Source: Bacillota bacterium (GTDB lineage Bacteria > Bacillota > Clostridia > Lachnospirales > Lachnospiraceae). From it: DNA of 64,000 bases. Under the pieces are notes generated by a model. It made no database searches, was not told the origin of the DNA, and worked only from the letters and a program-made list of their open reading frames with translations. The position numbers were made by a program, and so were the translations under genes. Position 1 is the first letter of the stretch. Every line of letters starts with the position of its first letter. Shown in pieces: positions 1 through 8,064 of this stretch. The stretch covers positions 1 to 64,000 of the forward strand of contig JAEWAK010000022.1 of NCBI GenBank assembly GCA_023391695.1, read 5' to 3'.

Positions 1-60
1 GAGGAACTGGACGTATTAATGCCGTGGTCAGAAAATGTAAAAACAGTATGTGGTAAGTAA
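1..60 (+). pseudogene. IS66-family transposase (TnpC), C-terminal end only
   Basis: The first 60 bases read in frame as the last 19 residues of an IS66 TnpC, including LMPWS, followed by TAA. The same LMPW tail occurs in the other IS66 transposase of this window (near base 240, opposite strand). The gene begins outside the window, so whether it is intact cannot be judged. It belongs to a different IS66 copy from the one at 150-2609. Confidence 0.7.
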
Positions 61-65
61 CTTAT

Positions 66-96
66 GGATCGGTATTATAACCGGTCCTTTAATTTT
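66..96 (+). terminator. Possible terminator after the left-edge IS66 transposase
   Basis: Just after the transposase stop, GGA-CGGT pairs with ACCG-TCC around a short AT loop, followed by a T-rich stretch. The stem is imperfect and short, so this is tentative. Confidence 0.35.
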
Positions 97-116
97 ATAC
101 AAGGCACTTTATTATT

Positions 117-126
117 AAGCGCTTAC
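117..126 (+). repeat. Right terminal inverted repeat of the left-edge IS66 element
   Basis: AAGCGCTTAC is the reverse complement of GTAAGCGCTT and shares the first seven bases (GTAAGCG) with the terminal repeats of the IS66 copy at 150-2609. It lies about 60 bases after the transposase stop, where an IS66 right end is expected. The element therefore ends about 23 bases before the next IS66 starts. Confidence 0.55.
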
Positions 127-192
127 CATGTTTGCAGTTCTACATATTGGTAAGCGTCAAATCATACGCTCCTAGTAAATTTTAAGCGCCGC

Positions 193-1490
193 TTATTTGC
201 GACGCTTGCTGTAACAATCAGCCGGGAGTGTTTTTGACCACGGCATGAGTGGCTCCAGCTTTGATTGTTCTATATTTCCATCCTTATAGATGATTTTGGG
301 CAGTTCTGTGAGAAGATAGCTGATGTAATAATACACGTTGAGATTGTTTGCCCTAGCCGTTTCTGTAATGCTGTAGATGATTGCACTGGCCTGGGCACCT
401 CCTATTGTATTTATCGTCATCCAGTTCTTACGGCCGATGGTGAAATTCCGGAGAGCACGTTCGCTGGCTGAGTCATCAATGGGAACTTCTCCGTCGGTTA
501 AAAATACTTTGAGGTATTCTTCCTGATTTACGCTGTATTGAAGTCCCGAAGCAGTTTTTCCTTTCGGAGGGACTACCTTGTCTTTATAGTACTCCTTGGG
601 ATGGTCACTGTGACGCGTCTTTTGATACTCATACACAACGATCTTTGGAACCGGACTTAATTCGCCTGTGAGATGCACCCACATATAGCTTTTGCTGCCG
701 GCGTGCCGGCCATCATGAATCATTCATTCACATGCGCTTTTAGCGAGGTTGCTTTCATAAGTTCATAAACTGGTATGAAATATCTTTCAGCAGCATTAAC
801 CGTCCAGTTGGACATGGTCTGTTTTGACAGATTCAATCCGTTTATCTGGAAATCACGCGCAATCCGATCCAAAGGATTACCATTTACATACTTAGCGTTG
901 GTGATTGCTGCCTCCAAAGAAGGTGTTGCAATACTTCCCCGGAACAAAGTATCCGGATGATCTCCGCGGAGAAACTCATCCTGATCCATCCCATCGGTTC
1001 CGACATATACCTTGATCACATGTTTTTCAGCAATCCATTTGGCAGGCTCGAAACGTAATTGCCAGAAAACTTCATCCGGCATGCTTCTCCAGTTATCTTT
1101 ACCAAAGGTATCGAGGAGTTTTTCCTCTGTGACATCATGAGGGATTTCCTCCTGCGGGAAGTCCTTTAAATCTTCTTCCCGTTGCCCTTTCCGCTTGCTT
1201 TTACGAGGTTTCTTTTCCGCTTCGATAATTGTTTCTTCAATCGTTGGTTCCGGTATGCTTTCATCGCAGCAAGCCTCAGCCTCATTGAAGAAGGATATCT
1301 GGCCCGTAATCGCCTCCAGCTTCTCGGACTGACGACCAAAGCGTTGCTGATTTGCAAGACGGACCTGTTCCATAAGGTTCTCATAATCCTGTTCAAGCTT
1401 GTCCAGACGATCCTGCATCTGGTAGATGATATCGTCTTTCGATCCGGTATCCATTGTATTCGGTTCATCGGGAGTGAATTTTTTGCACAT
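193..1490 (-). pseudogene. tnpC: IS66 transposase TnpC, disrupted
   Basis: Two adjoining reading frames give the two halves of one IS66 transposase. The N-terminal half (1490-720) carries the coiled-coil leader, the QRFGRQSEK motif, a region where zinc-ligand residues are usual, and the QTMSNW motif. The C-terminal half (723-193) has SKSYMW, the ERALRNFTIGRKNW motif and the LMPWS tail. The two are out of frame at about 720. At the join the usual catalytic HADET reads HVNE, and about 100 residues of the DDE core are missing between the HPKEYYKD and GLQY segments. The protein cannot be an active transposase. tnpB lies 282 bases upstream, an unusually long gap for this family. Confidence 0.9.
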
Positions 1491-1772
1491 GTTTTTCGCC
1501 TTTCTGAATTGAAATCATTATAACAGAAATGCTTATAAATAGCCAGTTCCGTGACTTTGGGGATCAGCTGGGTCTCGTCATTGTGCTACCATGCCAGAGC
1601 TTGCCATTCGCTATATGAAGCGTTGGAAATATAGAGTTTTCAAGGTTCAAAAAGCTTCTACAAAAGCCATATGTAGACTTTAGAAAGCTTCTGAAACAAC
1701 CAAAAAACCGGTCATTTCAGATGACTCCTATGCCCGAAAAAAGACAGATATTTTCTCTGTTTTGTACAAATA

Positions 1773-2129
1773 TCAGTAGATTTTAGTTGGGGTTACATCT
1801 TTTATCTTCGGGTCTAGCGGATTCAAACCGAGCATCAGATAATGATACTGGTCTTCTGTAAGATCTGCGGCTTCTTCTGTTGTACGAGGCCAGGCCAGGG
1901 TCCCATCTTCAAATCGTTTGTACAAAAGTAAGAATCCATTTCCCATCCAGAGTAATCCTTTCATACGATCGGATTTCCTGCCACAAAAGAGGAACAAGGT
2001 TCCCTTTTCAAATGGGTTCTGATTATATTTACTGCCGATGATCATCGAGAGCCCGTCAATACTTTTTCTCAGATCTACAGTCCCACAGGCAAGTACTACA
2101 CGGCGTATTCCTGCAGCATCCTCAAGCAT
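1773..2129 (-). CDS. tnpB: IS66 accessory protein TnpB (Orf2)
   Basis: A 118-residue protein of normal length for the IS66 Orf2 family. The family hallmarks are all present: GTVDLRKSIDGL near the N-terminus, NPFEKGTLFLFCGRKSDRMKGL, LLYKRFEDGTLAWP in the middle and a LGLNP segment near the C-terminus. TnpB is required with TnpA and TnpC for transposition of IS66 elements, by an unclear mechanism. Its start overlaps the end of tnpA by 34 bases, suggesting translational coupling. It looks intact although its partner tnpC is not. Confidence 0.92.
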   Translation of the reverse strand: MLEDAAGIRRVVLACGTVDLRKSIDGLSMIIGSKYNQNPFEKGTLFLFCGRKSDRMKGLLWMGNGFLLLYKRFEDGTLAWPRTTEEAADLTEDQYHYLMLGLNPLDPKIKDVTPTKIY

Positions 2130-2512
2130 GGTGGCACCTCACGGAGGATTCTCAACAGCAGGTCATCAGCGATATCATTTGATAAGGCGATTGTCATTGT
2201 CGCTGTTTTGATAACAGCAGTTGGTCTGATATTTTCAGGAACGATGTCTGGTGCTATTCTTTTTGGTTCTGGAATGCGAAGCTCAGCAAATGAGATTTCT
2301 GAATTATCTTGAACGGCAGGCAACAGAGGAGAATGATCCATTTGTTCTAAAGCTTCCTTTCGAAGTTTACGTTGCCAATAGTAATACGATTTTTCACTAA
2401 CTTGATTCTCTGTCATCCATTGCTTTGCGCTCATCTCAGCCGGTCTGTTTTGACACTGAAGTATGATATCCTTCCATCTGGAATTACGCACAGTATGAGA
2501 TATTTGATCCAT
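2096..2512 (-). CDS. tnpA: IS66 accessory protein TnpA (Orf1)
   Basis: A 138-residue protein, first gene of the IS66 operon, starting about 97 bases inside the right end of the element. It shows the small helix-turn-helix part expected of IS66 Orf1: a W-K-x-I-I-x-x-C segment, then MSAKQWMTENQVSEKSYYYW, which matches the SxxxWCxxxGIxxxTFYxW pattern of the family, and a variable tail with ALSNDIADDLLLRIL. GGAGG lies just upstream of the start. It overlaps tnpB. Confidence 0.88.
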   Translation of the reverse strand: MDQISHTVRNSRWKDIILQCQNRPAEMSAKQWMTENQVSEKSYYYWQRKLRKEALEQMDHSPLLPAVQDNSEISFAELRIPEPKRIAPDIVPENIRPTAVIKTATMTIALSNDIADDLLLRILREVPPCLRMLQEYAV

Positions 2513-2682
2513 GGAAAGTGGCCTCCTTTAAAAAACTAATAGTTTTTTGCATTTTTTAAAGTATGCCACAAATAATAAATTTAGCCTAGGCGAGCGATTT
2601 GACGCTTACACATATTGTACCTTTCGAGCATTATTGATTCTATTGAAGCCGTTGTGGAATAGGATAATTGATTTGCATTCGA

Positions 2683-2732
2683 AATAAAAACCGCCAATCT
2701 TTAACAAAATATGTTAAAGGCTGGCGGTTTTC
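2683..2732 (-). terminator. Rho-independent terminator after agrD
   Basis: On the minus strand the two arms around a short AT loop contain CCGCCA / GGCGG and TTTAACA / TGTTAAAG, with A-tract before and T-tract after. It begins about 37 bases after the agrD stop and would end the agr transcript. The U-tract on the other strand would also work in the opposite direction. Confidence 0.8.
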
Positions 2733-2768
2733 GGTATTGCTTACCCATTCTTTTAATTAAGGACAAAA

Positions 2769-2900
2769 TTAACCTTTAAAACTCTTAATATTAGCAGGAG
2801 CTTTTGGCTGATAGGACCAAAATCGAGAGGCGGAATTATTTGCTTGCTTTACCGCCAATGCAGCCATATTAGCTACTAGCTTAAGAAAATGCTTTTTCAT
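2769..2900 (-). CDS. agrD: AgrD-type cyclic autoinducer precursor with Ser in place of Cys
   Basis: A 43-residue peptide. The chosen ATG at 2900 has an AGGAGGG site nine bases upstream and overlaps the agrB stop as ATGA; an upstream in-frame ATG gives a less convincing leader. It has the AgrD plan: amphipathic N-terminal helix (MKKHFLKLVANMAALAV), a core NNSASRFWSYQPK, and a polar tail. Aligned with clostridial AgrD cores of the form SAC-xxxx-x-QPxxP, the ring-forming Cys is Ser25. The inferred signal is thus a lactone ring made from Ser25 onwards (about SRFWS or SRFWSY), cut before QPK by AgrB. Ser-type AgrD is known in some staphylococci and clostridia. No mature peptide can be proven from sequence. 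Confidence 0.85.
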   Translation of the reverse strand: MKKHFLKLVANMAALAVKQANNSASRFWSYQPKAPANIKSFKG

Positions 2901-3481
2901 ACTCTTTTTTCCCTCCTTTCTAATCGTATCGTAGGTAATAACAGTAAAAATACAGCAAACATTGCCCATGATATTGCAAATGAAACTGTCAATTTTGAAA
3001 AAACAACAGATATAATAAAGCCTGTAGTAATTATAATGATTAAGATAATACTATATTTTTTGTATTTCTTTTTTTGAGTAGTACTTAAAGGGTTATTTTC
3101 ATGTTCAACTGGTGCAAGAATAGTAATAACCATAATGGAGATCCCGATTAGAACTAAACTAATTATAAGCTTAAAGTGTATGATATACGCATTTAATAGC
3201 AGCATACATATATAATTTGTTAAAGCTGTAAAAACGCATGCAGAATATGATCTGCAATGATATCCTCCCACATAGGCACGTAGAACACAAAAAACAATTG
3301 TGAACAAGAAGCTGGTTATTAATGTATTCGTTAATACAGCAATAATAGACACTGATGTAAAAATAAGAATATCATTTAATATCAATTCGAATCCATATGT
3401 ATAATACTTTCTCTTTTCGATTGGTATTATTTTGTTAGCCACCATTATTAAACTTAGTTCCTCTGCAAAAGCTTTCAGCAT
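2897..3481 (-). CDS. agrB: AgrB accessory gene regulator, AgrD-processing membrane protease
   Basis: A 194-residue polytopic membrane protein. AgrB cuts the AgrD precursor, closes the ring and helps release the signal. The catalytic pair is visible as His75 and Cys82 in YVGGYHCRSYSAC, the same spacing as His77/Cys84 of Staphylococcus aureus AgrB. About five or six hydrophobic segments follow. The start at 3481 is preferred over the ATG five codons upstream because GAGAGG precedes it. Its stop overlaps the agrD start. A LytTR-type box lies 66 bases upstream of the start. Confidence 0.93.
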   Translation of the reverse strand: MLKAFAEELSLIMVANKIIPIEKRKYYTYGFELILNDILIFTSVSIIAVLTNTLITSFLFTIVFCVLRAYVGGYHCRSYSACVFTALTNYICMLLLNAYIIHFKLIISLVLIGISIMVITILAPVEHENNPLSTTQKKKYKKYSIILIIIITTGFIISVVFSKLTVSFAISWAMFAVFLLLLPTIRLERREKRV

Positions 3482-3546
3482 ATGTTTTCCTCTCAAGTTT
3501 ATTTATATTATGATAATCACATAATTTTCGAAAAACAATATATATT

Positions 3547-3579
3547 AACTGAATGGTATCCAGCATAAACTGAATGGTA
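3547..3579 (-). promoter_or_regulatory. Predicted LytTR response-regulator binding site upstream of agrB
   Basis: Two exact 12-bp direct repeats AACTGAATGGTA (as read on the plus strand) start at 3547 and 3568, a 21-bp period, two turns of the helix. On the agr strand each reads TACCATTCAGTT, ending in the CAGTT core typical of LytTR sites. The site lies between agrC and agrB, 66 bases before the agrB start, the right place for AgrA to drive agrBD. Confidence 0.8.
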
Positions 3580-3594
3580 AAATTATAATTATTT

Positions 3595-4908
3595 TCAATC
3601 AGCATTAACCTCTATGGGCAACATTACTGTTGCTGTGAAGATATTGTTTTCTGTAAAAAACTTAAAAAAGCCTAGATATTTCTCTGCTGATGATTTTACT
3701 GATCGCATGCCATATCCATGGAAAAGAGTATCCAATTTATTAGTTTTTATAAGATCATTTTCTCTAAGTATTTCGCTGCAATATGGGTTTTTGACCACTA
3801 TAGACAAGTAATTTTTGTAACAAAATATTTTTATAGAAATAAAACGATCCGAAAGGCTGATATTAGCGTTTGCTTCAATTGCGTTGTCTAAGATATTGGA
3901 AACGATTGCTGCTAAATCTATTGGTTCAATATTTAGTTCAGGTAGGTTATCAATACTTATTTGTAATTTAATATGGTTCTTTTTGCAAACCGCAATTTTA
4001 TAATTCAATATTGCATCAATTAGATTATTGCCACTGTTTACAATAGGCTTAGTCTCTTCTAAAGCTAAAGTTATGGAGTTTATGTATCCAATTGAATCAG
4101 AAATATTATTTTGCTTTAATAAACTTGATATAATTGCAAGATTCTTATTGATATCATGTCTTATCTTTTTTAAATCCATTGTTTCTGTTTTTTGATGAGC
4201 AATTTGTTGTTCGAATGCTTTGGTTTTTAAATTTAATATGGTATTCTTTTTTTCAATTTCATAAAAATTGCATATTTCTATAAAAAAATATATTACCAAT
4301 AGACTCATGACCAAAAAACCTATTGATACCCAAAAGATATATATTGAAAATATGTTGGATTCTTCCTGTAATAATGAATTAATTTGCATTATAAATATTA
4401 ATAGCATTATGAATAAGGCAATAATACAATTCAATATTATCCAATAGCTTTTTGATATCTCTAATTTAATTTTTTTAAAAAAATGTATACTCAACAAAAC
4501 TAATACTAGGCTAACAAATTTTGATAACACCGGGAGCGCAAGTATCGTATTATTGAGTATTTCCTCAATATTATCTCTGCTTATGTATGATATTAGATTT
4601 CCGGCTATAATATCACTAATAAGCAAAATGTAATTACTCAATAATATAAATAACGATTTTAAATATATTCTTCCGTTAAAAATTATGCTTATTATGGTGA
4701 ACGATACTACAAAAAATAAAATTATTCTAACCAGCATCGAAGATATAGGGCAAAAATGAACAAATAAGGAATCCATTATAATCGCAGTAGATATAATGCC
4801 CCACCTTTTGCTACCATTGAATTTGCATGACAACATGTTATATACCATGCAATAAAGTAAAATAGATTCTATTAAAGTAAACACGTAATCTCTTAAAAAA
4901 TCTATCAT
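3595..4908 (-). CDS. agrC: AgrC-type sensor histidine kinase (GHKL family)
   Basis: A 437-residue membrane kinase. Six or seven hydrophobic segments fill the first 210 residues, as in peptide-sensing AgrC proteins, followed by a coiled-coil linker. The phospho-acceptor region reads KIRHDINKNLAI (His near residue 245), the RHD form typical of AgrC rather than the HExxTP form. The ATPase part has an N-box SNILDNAIEAN and a GYGMRSV G-box. The ATG at 4908 follows the agrA stop by one base and has GGAGAA upstream; the longer reading frame back to 5019 lies inside agrA. It presumably senses the AgrD-derived lactone and phosphorylates the adjacent AgrA. Confidence 0.9.
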   Translation of the reverse strand: MIDFLRDYVFTLIESILLYCMVYNMLSCKFNGSKRWGIISTAIIMDSLFVHFCPISSMLVRIILFFVVSFTIISIIFNGRIYLKSLFILLSNYILLISDIIAGNLISYISRDNIEEILNNTILALPVLSKFVSLVLVLLSIHFFKKIKLEISKSYWIILNCIIALFIMLLIFIMQINSLLQEESNIFSIYIFWVSIGFLVMSLLVIYFFIEICNFYEIEKKNTILNLKTKAFEQQIAHQKTETMDLKKIRHDINKNLAIISSLLKQNNISDSIGYINSITLALEETKPIVNSGNNLIDAILNYKIAVCKKNHIKLQISIDNLPELNIEPIDLAAIVSNILDNAIEANANISLSDRFISIKIFCYKNYLSIVVKNPYCSEILRENDLIKTNKLDTLFHGYGMRSVKSSAEKYLGFFKFFTENNIFTATVMLPIEVNAD

Positions 4909-4909
4909 A

Positions 4910-5647
4910 TTATATTTCTCCACATATATCTTTTGAGAATTGATCAAATATTTTTTGCTTCTTGCGTCTGCTAATGGGTAGGCGAGTACCGTTATCCAAT
5001 CGTATCTCATTATTGTCAACAGAAAATATATATTTCATGTTGACGATGCAAGTTCTATGAATATCCACAAATCCTAAAGACAGATAACGTTCTACTATTT
5101 CAGAGAATTGGGAACGATATAAAATAAATGTTCCTCTTTGAGTAGTTAAATAAACTTTTCTATTGATACTTTCAAAATACATTATATCATTTAAAGGAAT
5201 TCGAATATCCATAACCCCATTTGTATTCTTTTCAACTCTAAACAATTGTACTTGGGGATCATCCTCCTCTATTACCTGGTTCATTCTTTCAATTAAATCA
5301 GGTAACCTTGAATCAATTAGAGCTTTAGGAAGAAAACCAATAACATCATATTGAAATGTATTTAGAGCTTCATTCTCATAATCGGTGATAAAAACTAATT
5401 TAAATTTTTTATCCATAGTACGAAGAATTCTTGCTGTATCCTTTCCATTGATGTTTGGCATGTCAATATCTAAAAAAATAATGTTATAATAAGACTGGTA
5501 TTTTTTGAAGCTCTCGATTAATGCAGCTCCATCTGAAAAGGTATTAATACTAATATTTGTTTTCAAGTATTTATAAATCTTCTCTGTTTTCTTTGCAATG
5601 TGACTTAGATAGTTCTCATCATCATCGCAGAATGCAATATTTAACAT
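4910..5647 (-). CDS. agrA: AgrA-type response regulator with LytTR DNA-binding domain
   Basis: A 245-residue regulator. The receiver domain covers about residues 1-125, with the acidic pocket CDDDE and a phospho-acceptor Asp60 in IIFLDIDMP. The LytTR domain covers about 140-240 (MYFESINRKVYLTT, FVDIHRTCIVNMKYI, LPISRRKKQKI). It is the first gene of the minus-strand agr operon, one base before agrC. By family knowledge it would bind paired direct repeats, and such a pair lies at 3547-3579. Confidence 0.92.
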   Translation of the reverse strand: MLNIAFCDDDENYLSHIAKKTEKIYKYLKTNISINTFSDGAALIESFKKYQSYYNIIFLDIDMPNINGKDTARILRTMDKKFKLVFITDYENEALNTFQYDVIGFLPKALIDSRLPDLIERMNQVIEEDDPQVQLFRVEKNTNGVMDIRIPLNDIMYFESINRKVYLTTQRGTFILYRSQFSEIVERYLSLGFVDIHRTCIVNMKYIFSVDNNEIRLDNGTRLPISRRKKQKIFDQFSKDICGEI

Positions 5648-5782
5648 ACAAATCGCCCCCCTATCGAGATCAGACCAAGCATTTCCTGAACTGAGTTTTT
5701 TTTACAAAAGATACCCTTTATATATATAAACAACTTAAGATTTTTTTTGCAACAAAAAATGACGTATTATAACCTCCTGGGG

Positions 5783-5810
5783 ACCACGGGTAAACAGCCC
5801 GTGGTTTTTT
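5783..5810 (+). terminator. Rho-independent terminator without an obvious upstream gene
   Basis: ACCACGGG and CCCGTGGT pair around a 7-base loop (TAAACAG) and are followed by TTTTTT. It is a strong plus-strand terminator, but no plus-strand gene precedes it; it may insulate the agr promoter or be left over from a lost gene or short RNA. Confidence 0.75.
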
Positions 5811-5843
5811 AGGTGGATTTTGTCTAAACCAAGGAATAGAAGG

Positions 5844-5886
5844 CCCTCCCCGAAATCTTTACTTATGGCTGATTTCGGGGGGGGTT
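5844..5886. repeat. GC-rich hairpin in the agrA-XRE intergenic region
   Basis: CCCCGAAATC and GATTTCGGGG form a perfect 10-bp stem around a 13-base loop, with extra G and C runs at the base. No clear T-tract follows. Apart from this, the terminator at 5783 and the palindrome at 6016, the 5648-6096 interval shows no supported gene. Confidence 0.5.
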
Positions 5887-6015
5887 ATCTAATGCATATA
5901 TTAAGCCCGGAAAATGTTGAACATATTCCGGTTATTTTCTTTAGCACATTATAGAATATTGGAGGCATGTAGATGCCATATAATGAACATGATTTTCTTG
6001 TACTATGCAACGTGA

Positions 6016-6041
6016 ATTTCTTGTTAAATATAACAAGAAAT
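6016..6041. promoter_or_regulatory. Perfect palindromic operator upstream of the XRE gene
   Basis: ATTTCTTGTTA and TAACAAGAAAT are exact inverted copies separated by AATA. The 26-bp palindrome ends 55 bases before the XRE start, inside its likely promoter region. A half-site CTTGTTA recurs near 6066. Autorepression by the XRE protein is the natural reading. Confidence 0.75.
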
Positions 6042-6096
6042 GCGATTTATAAATTACGAGATAATCTTGTTACAATCTTATTTGGGGGTAATTATA

Positions 6097-6426
6097 ATGG
6101 AAAATTTAAAAAAGTTGCGAGAGAAGGCTGGTATAAGTCAGCAAGCGTTAGCAAATGAGATAGGTTCAACGACACAACAACAAATAACATGTTACGAAAA
6201 CGATAATTATGAACCGGATATTGCTATGTTAAAGAAGCTTGCAAATTACTTTAACACTTCGGTCGATTATTTGATCGGAAATACTGATATACAACATAAA
6301 ATTGAAAGAGTAGAAAAATACGAACTGAATGATGAGGAAATAAACATAATAGAAAAATACAGGTCTTTGTCAAAAAAGAATCGTAAAAGTCTACAATTAA
6401 TTTTAGACAGTCTTATGGAAACATAG
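6097..6426 (+). CDS. XRE/Cro-CI family transcriptional regulator
   Basis: A 109-residue protein. Residues 4-60 form an HTH_3 domain: LKKLREKAGISQQALANEIG, then a QQITCYENDNYEPD recognition and wing segment and LKKLANYFNTSVDYLIGNTD. The C-terminal third (residues 70-109) is a charged helix. The ATG at 6097 sits behind GGGGG and gives the standard N-terminus MENLKKLREK. A perfect palindrome lies in its upstream region. Its targets other than itself are unknown; it may govern neighbouring accessory genes. Confidence 0.9.
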   Translation: MENLKKLREKAGISQQALANEIGSTTQQQITCYENDNYEPDIAMLKKLANYFNTSVDYLIGNTDIQHKIERVEKYELNDEEINIIEKYRSLSKKNRKSLQLILDSLMET

Positions 6427-6670
6427 TATTAACGGGCTGATATATTACTATCAGCTTGTTTTTGCCTTATAATCCATTATATAAAGTCTAATTGAGTTGG
6501 GAGTATTAACTGAAAAGTAGGATAACATTATGCATATGTAAGAAACATGAGTGATGCTCTGCTAATTTAAGACCCAAAAAGATTCTGTTCGACCTTGAAT
6601 AATGTTATCTAAAAAGTACATCTAAGGTTACGCTTATGTGACTGAAGAGCCATACAACGGGGGTATTGTT

Positions 6671-7243
6671 ATGATAGGAATATTAATTATGCAGCTTGAT
6701 GACGATGATAGAGCTTTCATGGTTAATTTATATAATAAATATTATAATCTTGCTCGAAAGACAATTTATAATATAACACATGATAATCAAAAAATTGAAG
6801 ACCTTATAAATGATTCCTTTGTTAAGCTTATTGAAAAAATTTCAAAAATTCGTACTCTGGATTGTTGCAGTCTGACAGTTTATGTTGTTTATACTGTTAG
6901 GAGTGTTTCAATAAACCATCTCAAACACAAAGAAGTTGAGAATAAACATATGTATTACAGTGAAAATATGGAACTAGCCGAGGATATTTTTGATTATGAA
7001 GATAACACAATAGAAAAGCTTATTCGTCAGGAAGAATTGGAATTACTAAACGTTACCTTTTCTAAGCTTACTCAAAATCAAAGAGACTTGCTATATTTCA
7101 AATACATACTCGAAATGAGTGATAAGCAAATAGCTGAAATACTTGGGATAGCATCAGGTAGTGTTCGACAATATCTAACACGTGCTAGACGACAGGCTAG
7201 AAAGCTTATTGAAAAGGAGACGAGTGACCATGCCAAGCAATAG
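6671..7243 (+). CDS. Sigma-70 family (ECF-like) RNA polymerase sigma factor
   Basis: A 190-residue protein with a region 2 near the N-terminus (LYNKYYNLARKTIYNITHD ... LINDSFVKLIEKI) and a region 4 near the C-terminus (LTQNQRDLLYFKYILEMSDKQIAEILG followed by a recognition helix with VRQYLTRARRQARK). The ATG at 6671 is chosen because GGGGG precedes it; an internal ATG six codons later is also possible. It overlaps the next gene, a membrane protein that looks like its anti-sigma partner, by 14 bases. The sigma/anti-sigma pair presumably controls a small envelope-related regulon, probably including the secreted protein at 8065. Confidence 0.85.
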   Translation: MIGILIMQLDDDDRAFMVNLYNKYYNLARKTIYNITHDNQKIEDLINDSFVKLIEKISKIRTLDCCSLTVYVVYTVRSVSINHLKHKEVENKHMYYSENMELAEDIFDYEDNTIEKLIRQEELELLNVTFSKLTQNQRDLLYFKYILEMSDKQIAEILGIASGSVRQYLTRARRQARKLIEKETSDHAKQ

Positions 7244-7991
7244 TTCAGAAGAAATTAAAAAGCTTAATGAAGCATACGAAGACGGTTTATTTCGTGTGAT
7301 AATAAATAAAGTCGCTGAATCAGAAGGAAAGCTACTTCTTGAAGAAGCTGAAAAACTTAATAATGAGCATGAAAACCTACCATCATCTGAATGTATGAAA
7401 AGATTTACTAAATTATTAGATTCACATTTAAAGAAAGTGAAGAAAACTCAAAAAAACCACAATGCATTCGGAATAATAAGCAAATCCGCAGTTGCGATAA
7501 TGGCTATAATAGCTATTTTATCTACCATGGCTTTATCTGTTCAGGCATTCCGAATACAAGTCTTGAATTTTCTCATAAGTATAGAACCTAAGTATACATC
7601 ACTACAATTAAATGATGCTGATTCACAGGATAAAGGCGAATTAATCGTAAACTGGATAAATGAATATGCGCCTACATATATGCCTGATGGCTATAAGGTA
7701 GATAGTTTTTCTTATACTGATGCGATTAGAAAAATAATATTTAATAACGCGGTTGATAATTCAACTATAGTTTACACTGAATACAACTCAACAAATACGA
7801 TTGCCGTTGATACAGAAAATGCTTCACTTATAGAAAACGTAAAAGTGAATGACCAGGATGGGACGATTTCAATCAAAGATTCTATAACTTCCATAGCGTG
7901 GACAATGGATAACCACCTTTTTGTCTTTCAGGGTGAAATGAGCAGAGATGAAGCAATTAAAATGGCTGAAGGCGTAAAATTTATAAAATAA
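7230..7991 (+). CDS. Membrane anti-sigma-like protein (DUF4367-type C-terminus)
   Basis: A 253-residue protein with a charged helical cytoplasmic part (residues 1-80), one membrane segment (about 85-106) and an extracytoplasmic domain of about 145 residues. The outer part, with APTYMPDGYKVDSFSYTD, ending in SIAWTMDNHLFVFQGEMSRDEAIKMAEGVKF, resembles the DUF4367 domain, in which an outside domain often follows a sigma-linked membrane anchor. ATG at 7230 follows AAGGAGACGAG. It is translationally coupled to the sigma gene. Anti-sigma function is inferred from position and topology; no zinc-binding HxxxCxxC motif is seen. Confidence 0.75.
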   Translation: MPSNSSEEIKKLNEAYEDGLFRVIINKVAESEGKLLLEEAEKLNNEHENLPSSECMKRFTKLLDSHLKKVKKTQKNHNAFGIISKSAVAIMAIIAILSTMALSVQAFRIQVLNFLISIEPKYTSLQLNDADSQDKGELIVNWINEYAPTYMPDGYKVDSFSYTDAIRKIIFNNAVDNSTIVYTEYNSTNTIAVDTENASLIENVKVNDQDGTISIKDSITSIAWTMDNHLFVFQGEMSRDEAIKMAEGVKFIK

Positions 7992-8064
7992 AAGTATTAA
8001 ATTTTGTTGCATAATATATCCAAAGTTGTTTTTATTAATGAAAGAAACGAAGGAGGTATAATTT

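Larger units (their letters stand above)
150..2609 (-). mobile_element. IS66-family insertion sequence with intact ends and 8-bp target duplication
   Basis: The ends at 150 and 2609 are inverted copies starting GTAAGCGTCAAATC (14 of 14 matching, with further partial matches inward). The flanks are exact 8-bp duplications ACATATTG at 142-149 and 2610-2617, the duplication length known for IS66. Inside, on the minus strand, are tnpA, tnpB and a decayed tnpC in the canonical IS66 order. The perfect target duplication implies the copy landed as a unit, yet its transposase is now broken. Confidence 0.93.

Noticed and set aside
2889..3077. 62-residue plus-strand frame inside agrB
   Set aside because: It lies wholly opposite agrB, a well-supported gene, and has no start signal.
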